DNA of 64,000 bases, taken from Pomacea canaliculata. Its lineage: Eukaryota > Mollusca > Gastropoda > Architaenioglossa > Ampullariidae. Below the pieces are notes generated by a model. That model was not told the origin of the DNA. It did not search any database and saw only the letters and a list, made by a program, of their open reading frames with translations. The stretch spans positions 34,480,327 through 34,544,326 of the forward strand of contig NC_037590.1 in assembly GCF_003073045.1 (NCBI RefSeq), written 5' to 3'. The stretch's first letter is position 1. The number at the start of each line of letters is the position of its first letter. Shown piece after piece: positions 23,006-34,000 of the stretch. A program made the translations under genes and the position numbers.

Positions 23006-23223
23006 TAAGGTGACCAGACGTTTCGGGGGCGAAAGCGGGACACGTGCCGATGATGGTGTCGTCACGGTCAAAGAACGCCGAAAAAAGTGATTTTTAAAGA
23101 CAACCTGGACATTTGATGGACTTGCCAGAAAGCGGGACATTGGGCGTCTAGCCAGATGAGCAGGCGGGACACGAGGTCAAAAGCGGGACTGTCCCGCCTA
23201 ATGCGGGACGTCTGGTCACCTTA
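23006..23223. mobile_element. hAT-type MITE, 218 bp, with perfect 8-bp target duplication
   Basis: The ends are TAAGGTGACCAGACGT at the left and the reverse complement ACGTCTGGTCACCTTA at the right, 16 bases of perfect inverted repeat. Both sides are flanked by GTATTTTT (22998-23005 and 23224-23231). An 8-bp target duplication points to the hAT superfamily. The inside holds repeated GCGGGAC motifs and no coding frame, so it is non-autonomous. Intact ends and duplication suggest a fairly recent insertion. Confidence 0.8.
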
Positions 23224-23231
23224 GTATTTTT

Positions 23232-24731
23232 GTTTCAACGCTTGTGAACATGCATCATTGTAGTCTGATTGCGCCAGTAATATATTTAGCATACTAAACT
23301 GCGTACAGTGCCGCCGAGCGCCAGCTCGAGCCCCGAGGCAGATAACCTCTCCGGACCACTTATTTGTAATTGTGATCATAAATTATTTTCCCAGTATAAA
23401 GAATATGCTTACAATTTGATTGTCAATAACTTCATTTCATGCAGTAACGTAACATAGAATGCGAACATTAGGGCAAGTGCACTAGGACCTGCAACACTAC
23501 ATAAACATAGGTTGTTTGCGCGTGAGTGGTTAGAAAATGAGGACAAATGGAGTTAAAGGATCAAACTTGTACCCCGCTCTATAGAAAAAAGTCCCCAGGA
23601 CTCTGACAGGTACATTCCCCCCCCACTCCCGTCAGGTCTGGCTGCATAGCTAGTTCACTTTGAAGTATAGAAAAGTCATGGTAAAATGAGCACAAATTTT
23701 CTAGGTCTAAATCAAAAGTCACGGAATTCAAAGTTTGCCTATGAGGAAATCGAGGAAGGCTGATTTGCAACTGCAATTAACCGACACAGGATAAACTTCC
23801 ATGCTGCGGCACAGACTGAAAATCATACATCATCAATGTGTTAATTTTACGTTACCAGTGGAAAGCTGAGTTTAAGAAAGTCTTGGATTTCATCAGACAA
23901 CGGGCTCGGCTTCGGGTGTGGATTAAAAAAAAAAGATGGCATAGAAAGCTTTCAGCAAACCTGAGAAAATCAACACCACTGGGCACAATGAATGATTTTT
24001 TATTTGTTTGTCTTCTGCTGCAGTCTAAACAAGAGATATGTGCTGATCAAAATTAGACGATTACTGAACTAGTTTGTTACCTTCATAATATTTTAGAAAT
24101 ACGAAAGATAATTACACACACAAGTTTGGGGTACGTTAAACATACCAGACGCCCACGAGAAACTTTTTTTCCCGTGACACTGGTTCCAATCATTTCTAGT
24201 TCTCTTAAAACTACTCTTCACCCAGTACAGTACACGCTTACAGTACAAATAAAAACGGACAGTGGTGTCTGCTCATCAGAGGTTTAATCACTGAAGTGAC
24301 CATTCTTTCTCTTTTGTTCTGGATTAATTGCTCATTCTGTTTTTCGATAACAGTTCGGTTAAAAATACTGAATAATCAGAAACAGATTTGAACATTCATA
24401 AAAACATGGAACTTTTAAAAAGACGCACGCAATTCTAATGGATTATTTTAACACGTATACATGATTTCTATCTTTTGATATAAAAGATATTTCATAGGAT
24501 CATTTTCACTTTTTTTCGTTTGCTCGTGTAACCGATTATTTTGTTTACTCTCTCTTTCACACACACGCAGACAAACATGCACATTCATGGATATATTCTG
24601 ACATTCCTACTGAATCATTGTTTGTCAGGTGACACGAAAGATTTTGCATCCGCTTGTGTAAGGTCTGCGAATCTCGACCTGGCGATAAGGGGAAAAAAAA
24701 AAAGACTGACTCCGCAGGCACTGTCAAGCCA
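23232..24731. other. 3' flank of the SLC6 gene, nothing recognised
   Basis: About 1.5 kb between the hAT MITE and the end of the minus-strand SLC6 coding region; part must be its 3' UTR. No coding similarity on either strand. Confidence 0.4.
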
Positions 24732-25091
24732 TCAGAAGCGCGTCTGGGCCACATCATCAGGACCATGTGCGACGTAAGCCGGGTTGTCAAACGCTGCGTT
24801 ACCAGGGGTTTGCTGAGCAATGGTCATGTTGTCCAAGACCGCAAGATTCGGGTAGTGCTGTGCAGTGACTCGCACGTTGAGCGGCCTCGGGCTCCCGTCC
24901 AGCCCCTGGGCGATGACAATCTGTGGAAGCTTCGTGCCTTCGTTGTCGCCGTCGTTGCACACCTCCTGCATGCCGTCTTTTCTATCGTCCTCCCTTTCAC
25001 TCTTGCCGTTCTCTCTGCTGGAGTCATCTATTTGCGACAGCTGGCGGCGGCTTGTCCATGATTCCAGCGGCATATTCAGCTCGCGAATTTT
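24732..25091 (-). CDS. SLC6 transporter exon 14: cytoplasmic C-terminal tail
   Basis: Residues 530-648. After TM12 it starts [18 protein letters not shown], the usual SLC6 exit from TM12, then a long acidic/charged hydrophilic tail. Near the end lies FDNPAY (24774-24791), an FxNPxY motif, and the protein ends QTRF, which fits a class I PDZ ligand (S/T-x-hydrophobic). TGA at 24732-24734. Confidence 0.85.
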   Translation of the reverse strand, partial: KIRELNMPLESWTSRRQLSQIDDSSRENGKSEREDDRKDGMQEVCNDGDNEGTKLPQIVIAQGLDGSPRPLNVRVTAQHYPNLAVLDNMTIAQQTPGNAAFDNPAYVAHGPDDVAQTRF

Positions 25092-28000
25092 CTGGACAGC
25101 ATGCAAATCACCAACAGCCATATTCTTCCAGAACTACGCTAAGATTAGCCAGCCATGCGGAATTATAATGCCAGTCCTTTTTCACACCCTTCCTTTTCAA
25201 TATCATGTTACGCTCAGCTCTTGTTCTTTTTTTTTTTTTTTGTTATTTGGTTACTCTTTGTGTTTTCTGTATTTGATTTTATTCTTCATTAATACAGTTT
25301 TTTTAATTCTTTTATAGTTCATATTTTATTTGTATACATGACAGAATACGAAGGAAAGAAAGAAAGAAAAATATGGTTGTATTAGGTAAATTCTCGCTTA
25401 CCTTCCAGAGACCGCCTGTGCAGGTGTAGTAATAAAACCAACCGGGGATGAAGGAAATAGGAAATAGTGCACAGCCCCATGCCATCATCTCTGACCACCA
25501 GGGGAAATGAGTCTCCTTGTTTGCTGTCAGCGGCACGTACTGATAGGCCTTAAAGATGATTATGCCCTTTACGCAAAACGAAAATAGTGAAATATAAATT
25601 TCTTGTTCGTAGTTGAACAAAAAAGGAATGTAAAAACCAGGAAAACATTTTAAATCCTTGTTTTGATTTGCTTCAGTCATCTTTGTCAGGCGGTCAGGAC
25701 ACTGACAAATTTGTTCTTTATCTATGACAGTTGAGCTGAGATACACGTAAAATAAAAATGAATGCATTTAATTACTAAAATGAAAGAAGATGGCAAAATG
25801 TTCCATACCACCAATAAGAGCGGCGAGACGAAAACCCAGCAGACGACAAAATATTTGTATGGTCCGCGCTTGATCATAGCCTTCACATCCTTACTGAATT
25901 CTTTGTGTCCTGAAATATAAGACAACAGGAGGTTTACTAGGCGCCATCACCATCATCGTTTTCATTCATATTTCCTTCTTTGACTGATACCAGCTGACCA
26001 CTGGTTGTCGGAGGATTAGGCTTACTACTTAGGCCTGTCTTGAGAAAGTTCTGGACGGAACGAACAGCTCACTCCTTCACGATTGCCACCCAGTTCTTCC
26101 TCTACCTGGGCTTAAGCTATCCTTCAAGGTACCCTGAAGGACCTTCGCTGAGAAAGTCGTGAAGGCGCCCGTGCTGCGCAAAAATGTGTGGGTTTTGCGT
26201 TCCATGTAAGGGATTTGAAAGTTTTCTTAGGGACCTTGTTTCAAATATCTGGATTTTTTTCTGTATTAGTAGTCAGTTTCTATGTCTCGTATTTGTACAA
26301 CAGAATTTAGTAGTCAGAGTCTACGTCTCGTATTTGTACAACAGAATGCGGATTGTCAGATGCTTGTCTAAACAGGTTAGCATATTTGATGACGCTGCTT
26401 TGCCATGGCTTGTTTTCTGTTTGCATTATCGAGCCCTGTAGCTATGGTCATGTATCTGGGCTTTTTACACTTGTCGGCGCCCATCTCTCCACTACTCTTT
26501 CAGTCTAAACAAGCAGTGCATGAATCTCATAAATCTCTTTGATGCAGCTCGTGAGCAGACGGTGGCCTTCTCTTCCTTCCTGCTCCATTCACGAAGGCTA
26601 TTTCTTCAGCTGCTGCTGCTGTTAGTAAGTCTACTTATACTACTCCACTATGTCCTTCAATTCTCATCTTATTTTTTCTTCATGCGATGGAGACATGTAC
26701 CAATATCTAACAAATAAAATGACATATCTTCTTAGCTATCAGATGTAGTGAACAAGAAGATGGCCTTGCGAAGAGTGACCATTTTATTTCACCTCAACTG
26801 CCTGTCTAAACTCAGCTTGCCTCAGGTGTCTTTTTTTCGTTGTTGCGAAATTTCCTCAGTGAGCGCAGGCTTTCGTAAGCCGCATGAGATTCCTTCATGC
26901 TCACACAAGAATCAGACTCCTTCCTCTGGTAATTCCATTCTTGGGAAAGGGGAGAGCCGAATGGTTAGAGCACTGGTGTCTAAGCCCGTAGGTGCGCCGG
27001 TTCGATATCTGTATGGCGCAGGGAACTTCCCCAAGTCTACCCAGCTGTCGGATATGGGTATCTGACTCCATAAGAGTTGGGAAAGGTAAGTAGTGAGAGG
27101 GGAAGAAGACGGGGCATTGTTCTCACAGAAAACTGACAAGTATAAGAGAGTGGTCTGTAACATCTCAGCCAAAACCCAAAGATTAGGGGACCTGGCCTTT
27201 ACGTTTCATTCCATTATTAGCTCCGTTCATAAAGCCTGCATTCTTTGCATGAGCAACTCGAACTCGTGTTCATGTTTGAACCTGCTCTCAGTGCCTTGTA
27301 AATTTTCACGATTATGCACTCTCGACTTCGAGCATTCCATGAATGGTATTACTGCTTCGGCCGCTAAAGCCAAGAAACAGACCGTGTCCCAGGCAGTACA
27401 TGAGTGTGTCAGCTTGCCACGGAAGTCACCTTAGACGACCTTCGCTATAGGCAGAAGACATTCACGACTTGCAGTGAATATGAGTGTTTTTCTGGAAACG
27501 AAATATTTTTCAAAATGGCTGGGCGCCCATCCATAGTCAGTTATTATACTTAGTCAACATTACCACAGTTGTCAGCATTGCCACAATAGTCAACGTTTCC
27601 GTGATTTGTTGGTTAAGATTATATTTACATTCAGTTTTATCATAATGGGCAATTGCAGTCTTAGGAAATATTATTACTTTAAATTTTAGTCATTATCATT
27701 ACCATCAATGATCATTAATTTAAAAAAAAAAACCAGACGACAAAAAAGAGCATGTGTAGCCAAATAAATCAATCTTAATAGAGGTCTCGATGTGAAAAAA
27801 TGATAAATAATGAACAGCAAACAACAGAAGAGAAAATCAAAGTCATTTTCATGATCACAATGGTCAACACTGTAATGAGTCATATTACAAAATTTATTCT
27901 GTGACTTTGCTTTCTTACGGAATGAGTTATGCAGTAGAAGTTATAATTCTATTCCGAGGTCTTCTGCTGTTTGTTCAGTCGTTAGGCACAGCAGAACACA

Positions 28001-31000
28001 GTAACACATAGCAGCACACAGTAACACGAGAAAGACAGGGCACTAGGGCCTGTCACGACGTGCTCACCGTACACCCACGCGATGCAGACGAGTTCAAAGA
28101 GGCCGACAAAGAGCGTTGGGAAGCCGACAACGTAGCCGTCTACGACGTCGAGGATGTAGGAGCCTCCCTGAAATAAGGTCAGAAAAAGTAGGTCTCTTCC
28201 TTTCTCTCACTGACCACAGTTCTTACTCACGAAAGGACAACTAGAACAAGCAGAATGCCGTAAATGCATGTATGCAAACACGTTACAGCCCCATAAAATG
28301 GATTGTTTGAGTATTTTGGAACTTCACTGGTCATCCAAAAATAAGATTGCTAAAGCGTTCGTGTCAGTAGTGTGGTATGGACATATTCATGCAAGCGCTA
28401 TCTTGAAACCAGACCGAGTCTTCATGGGTTGTGTAATAGCCAGAGTGTGGCCACCGAAATATATCAGCACTGATCTATGTATCAGAAAGTCCGTAAAAGG
28501 GGAGTTGGAATTCCCTCCACGTTCACACATTTCGATTAAAAATGAGGACTTGAAAAGAAATCAACTGATTGAAACTGGATTTTTGCTTCGCTTGCAAGAT
28601 AATATGTCTGTGTGACACCGCTTTGTAATTGGTATATTATAACAGAGGTTAGGGATATTTTTTTATGTTCCCCTTGTACTTTCAACATGAAGGACTTAGA
28701 TTATGCCTCTGACATGAATAATTGACTTTACCCCATATGTCTGGTATGGATTATTCCGTGTGCACTTTCATATTTCTGATATTTCTGTGCCATCATTCAA
28801 GTACATTGAAAGCGTGCTTTTTTGTTTTCCCCAAATTCGAAATTCAAAGCTTTAAAAGTTTTTTTTTAGTCACTTGCAACTGAAAGATACTATGGCCACC
28901 CTCTGTCATCATCTGTACGGAACGGTACACAGGCAGTGCCTGTGCGGTTTGACTTCGCGAAACTCTCAGTCTTTCTCGTAACCATGTGGCCTCGTTTTGC
29001 AAAACCGGAAGAACTGTGCATGAAGAAGGTTCATTGTCCACCTGTACTCACCTGAGTGACCATCGGAAGCCCGAGGATGAAGCCCAGTGCGCAAACACAA
29101 GCCCTGAAGATAAACGCCCGCTTTTTGCCGCTCAGGCGTTAGGGAACTCGTCAATGAATGATGTCATGATTGTCTCCACAGCAGAGAACTGCAAGACACA
29201 TCACATGTCAGAGAACTGTGCAAAACATGTCAGAGGTAAGAAAATGTGTAAGGCACACTACAGTCGTGCTCGTGACACATGAGGGAGCTGTACAAAATAT
29301 CGCAAGACACAAAAAATGTACAAAATACATCACAGAACTGGATCACACCCCGAAAGCTGCGTAAAGACACATAAGAGAATTCTCAAAACATAAACGTAGA
29401 CGAAAACACATTGAAGACTTGTGCAAGACACACCAGAGAAGCATACAAAATTATATAATAGAGCTGCGCAAGAGATTTCGGAAATCTGTGCAAGACACAT
29501 CAGTTCTGTAAATGACAATGTGGGAGCCTACGGGTATGACAGACGAGGAAACATGAGAACTGTACGGAGACCATAGAGAGGTGTACACAGTGTAGAGGTG
29601 TAGAATGCGTGAGAAATGTACATTAGAAATCACAAGAAGAGAATAAATAAACTAAGAGACATGTTATTGCGTCGACAGACACACATGCAAATGGAGGACT
29701 AGAGATCCATACCGCTGTACTGAAGCCAAGCATGCAGATCATGAGGAAGAAGAGGACAGCCCAGAGGGGAGAAATAGGCATCTGTGATAATGCTTCGGGG
29801 TAGACGACGAATGCAAGTCCAGGACCTGTCACACACACACAAATTTCGCACACATAGTCTTTAATTGTACATATTTTAGTTATTTGTGGAAAAATTGATT
29901 TAAGTTCGCTGGGTTAAACTTAAGAAATACCCGGTAAACATGTCGTTATGTGAATATATTTCTTAAAATTTCAGGTGTACCTGACTTTAAGTAGCGATGA
30001 AAACACAGAAAACTTATTTATTATTCTCCATTGTTAACGTTTATATTTAGCGGTATTTAACTTCTGAATTTTACAGATTATTATAAGCGTTTGTTATCAG
30101 CAATAATTCTGTTTGTGTTGTGCATGAAAGGAAAAGCACGAGTGGATTTAGTGGCATGGCTAGAAGAAAAGTTCAACTGTTACAGACCAGTTAAAATGCC
30201 ATGAAACTATCTTTGCATTTTTAAAAGTAATTTGTTTTAGCTTTTACGTAGTGTGAATAAGACATGGAGGAGGAGGGAAATTAGTGTTTCACGCCGCGCC
30301 AGCGACTAAGGCCACATGCAGAGAAAGAACAGTGTGCCCGAGACGAGATCTGAACCCAAGACAGTCTCACTGCATTGGCGACAGGCGCTAATAGTAACGC
30401 CAGTGGATTGCCTGTAGCAACTATTGAAAGTACATGTACATATGTTGATATTGGTGTACTGCTGATGTAGACAAGACGAAAGACAAGAATGTGGAGGCTT
30501 ACCTCCTTTAGTCACGTCCCCAACCCCTACTCCGCGAATCTTGGCCATGTAGCCCAGCACGCTGAAGACGACAAAACCAGCGTAGAAGCTCGTCATGCAG
30601 TTGATGATTGGCACCATCAGCGAGTCCCTACGACAGGCAGAGGATGAATCATGTATAAAGATAGCACCGCGCGTTGGACTAAGTGCATTGATGTCAAAGG
30701 GGACTATAAAGAAAAATTGGGAAAAAGTGTCTTGTTTCTGCAACTCTTTCTGGTGAGGCTTAGAACCTTTCGAACATCCTTCGTAGACATCTGTGACAAT
30801 GCTTGGGGTTGATGATCTCCGGAAAAGATTGTTTTTGTTTTGCTGTGAATTGGCTGCAGTTACCATCTGATCCCACAGAAATCGACACACATATCTTTGG
30901 TGAACGAACAATACTTTATGTTTTTGAGATATATATATATATCAAAAAATACACTGCGAGCTGCAACTCTTGCGATGAAACATCATCGGACAAGTCCGCC

Positions 31001-34000
31001 TTCTTAAAACAAAGACAGGTGCACATAAACCAAGGTTACGAAGGGGAAGAGAACTCTGTTTTGTCCTTGCGGTTTTGTTGGATAATTTGGTTGGTTAGCT
31101 TGTTTGATGGTTTATTTATTGATTTTTTTTCTTGTTCACCTTTTTTTAAAAATCACCTGTTTGTGACTTTGCACTTTAGAGAAGGAAACGGTGTAACAGA
31201 AGAAAATCTCCGAAGGCTAGCCATGTGATTTGGGTAAAGTCTAGAAAAAGCTACTTGTCTCCAAGAAGAGATTTGAAACCAGGACCGTACAAGCCTCACT
31301 GCAGCAAGGACTACGTGTTTTACCCACTGCAATACCGTGCCACTCTGTTTTTCGTTTTTCTCTTTTTTTTTAAGGTGGGTTGGGAGGGTCGAGAGGGACA
31401 GTAAAGTGCCTCTGTTTCCATGCTTACCTGAGCACGTTGTTATTAAACTTGTTGTAGCTGGACAAGGCGATGAGGCCGCCCTGGCAGGCGCTGAGAGAGA
31501 AGAAAATTTGGACGGCGGCGTCGCTCCATACCTGCAAAGAGTGAGATATCTACAGGTGCTTGCAGATCCTGCACATCGCTTACTCTTAAAAAGAACAGTT
31601 TGCAGAAGATTGTGGAAGAGATAAATAAAACGGATTAAACGCACTCGATTACTTACAAAACAATTGTAAAGATTGTGGTAATTGTCCTCATTTTCAGGGA
31701 CATTCTCCCCCTCCCAATCTTCGACATACAATACAGGTGCACGCGCACATACATGCACGCATACAAAACGTCCACTTTTATTGCTGAAGATAATCAAGTC
31801 GCAAAGAACAGTTATCGACAGAAGCAAGACAACTTCATCATCATCATCATACCAAAGAGACGCAAAAAAAAAAAAAACATTAGAAATTAAGACACACAGC
31901 ACCTGAGTTCTCAAGAAGAGATGTCGCACGACACCCTAAAAACGAGGTAATTGGCCTCATGCAGACAGTAAGCTACAAGAAATTACATTTATTAATGGAC
32001 TGTCTATTGTTGATTGTTGACTGCAAGTCCCAGAGGTGACGCGTTTGTTTCTGTCTGTCTGCACATTCGTAATGGCTCAAGTGTCTAAGGATAATCGAAT
32101 TTTAGAAGGAAGTTAATTTCGTTTGAAAAGAGCCGGAGTATTTAACTATATCTCTGTTAAGCGGATTCGTATTGCATACGCACATGCGATAAAACAAACA
32201 TGATTAGCATCTCGCGGTAAGCAGCACATGAGACTTCACGAGAGAATCTTTACCACAAATGTGCATGGGCCATCAACAACCCAGCTAGGAGAGAGAGAGA
32301 AAGAGGAGAGAAAGAGAGAGAGAAAGAGAGAGAGAAAGAGAAGAGAAGAGAAAGAAAGAAAGAGAAAGAAAGAGAGAGAGAGTTGTCTGTCCATCTGTGA
32401 CAGGAATTCTGTCGTGAAGGTGAGAGAGATCGATTTCGCATCTGAAAGGAGAGCTAACATTGGCATCTGCCAGGCGAGACCAGTCTGGGGTCAAGTAGAA
32501 GGCGACACCCTCCAGCGCTCCGTCCAGCATGGCCACTCTGACGAGAAGTATGGTTAGCAGCACGTAAGGGAACAAGGCTGTGAAGTACACCACCTATATA
32601 AAAATGAAATTTAAAAAAAAATCATCATCATCATCATCATCATACTAAGAGTTTATTTTGAAACTGTGAGAACTCGTAAAAAAAAAAAAAACACCAAAAA
32701 ATGTACAGAGTGTGATTTCACGTGGATTTCCTACCTTTCCCAGAGACTGGATACCCTTGGAGAGCACGATCAACACCAAGGCCCACCCAAACAAGTTGGC
32801 GACGGTAAGATGCGTTTGTAGCTCTCCCGCCTCGGCAATGCTCGACGTCTTGTTCAAGACCCTCTCGCTAGGAAAGAGGCCAAGTCATCCACTTCGTTAG
32901 TCAGTAGACAGAGTTATGTTTCTTTTACCCATTCACTCTTATTTTTTAAATTCAGAAAGCGTCTATGCATTTAGAAAAAAAAGTTGTGCCAAACTACGGA
33001 TGTGTATAGGTGGACTGCTGTCTGTCTGCCGAGACCAACGCTTAGCCTCTTGCGAGCCTGTGACTAAACCGGAAGCTTTGTCTACGCCAGTCTGGTTTTA
33101 GTAGTTAACTGAAAAAAATCGTCTGCAAGCAGTCAGTAAAGCAAGTTCGTGGCCGAACGCAGGAAAACTTTACAGTTCCTTTATTGCTCACATGCAAGAA
33201 CCACCTTTATATGTGATATAAACACAGAAAAGGTCCCTGTTAAGCTTACTTGAAGTAAATCTCACTCGGGACAAGGCATCCTTTTCAGTGAATCCGGCTG
33301 TTGATAAAATAAGAAACAACGGAGTAGTTTCTCGTGTGTAAAAATAAGAAGAAAACGTAGAAATTCACGATAGAATTGTTTCTGAATTAACTCAAAAATA
33401 ATATGAAATGGCCTTTAAGGAGACGAAATTTTGAAAAATATCAACTCGATATCAATCATTGGTTTTATTTTTAGAGGGATCTACTTGGCTTATCACCGAG
33501 AATGAAATCATTGTTGGTTAAGGAAAGCAGAATCGGTCAGACGATTTCTTTATAACTGAATGGCAATTAAGGTCTAACACATTAATAAATGCGTTCGCCA
33601 TTCCTAGTCCTTGCACTTTTTCATTTTTCCTGACGAGATATTAAATATCATTTAAAAGGTCATGTGATCATTAATAGACTAGCTGCAAGCATTGTCAAAA
33701 GATTAAAACATTGTTGAGCTGTTTCGGTAAGAATTAATGAGAATAACAGAAAATAAAGGCTTGTTTTCTTAAAAACAAAATTTGAGTACGCGCGCGTGCG
33801 CATGCACAGCACAGACAGACAGATACACACGCACAAACAAATGAACTATTTTTACAGCAATTCAGTTGGCTTGCATTTCCTTGCTTCTAATGTGGTGTTC
33901 TGCATGAAGTTGTACAGAATGCATCTGCAGTCATTGCAAAAGGACCAGGGCAGCACTGACGTCATAGACGACACCAGGTAGTACAACGACCACGCAATAA

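Larger units (their letters stand above)
25910..28067 (-). other. SLC6 intron, with a SINE and a short tandem duplication
   Basis: About 2.2 kb. It contains a family-B SINE (26945-27090) and a 41-base tandem duplication at 26266-26347. No other gene-like frame is supported. Confidence 0.5.

Noticed and set aside
24654..25061. Plus-strand open frames over 24.6-25.3 kb
   Set aside because: Antisense shadows of the SLC6 C-terminal exon.
26945..27010. tRNA gene, because of A and B boxes
   Set aside because: No cloverleaf stems, and the sequence is repeated with a SINE body at 41398.
31153..31929. 258-codon minus-strand open frame
   Set aside because: It runs through SLC6 exon 7 in the wrong frame and into introns; the real exon is 31428-31531.
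32228..32593. Ser/Leu- or Arg/Glu-rich frames over the GA repeat
   Set aside because: Pure translation of a purine microsatellite next to SLC6 exon 6.
33266..33297. 32-base candidate SLC6 exon between exons 4 and 5
   Set aside because: Splice sites are good, but its phase 0 start does not fit exon 4. Joining exon 4 (33856) directly to exon 5 (32867) keeps phase and gives a family-like PTE...RVL sequence.
33856..33900. GC-AG donors inside SLC6 exon 4 (GCAAGG, GCAAGC)
   Set aside because: They would cut off the loop cysteine and need the rejected mini-exon; the GTAAAA donor explains the data more simply.
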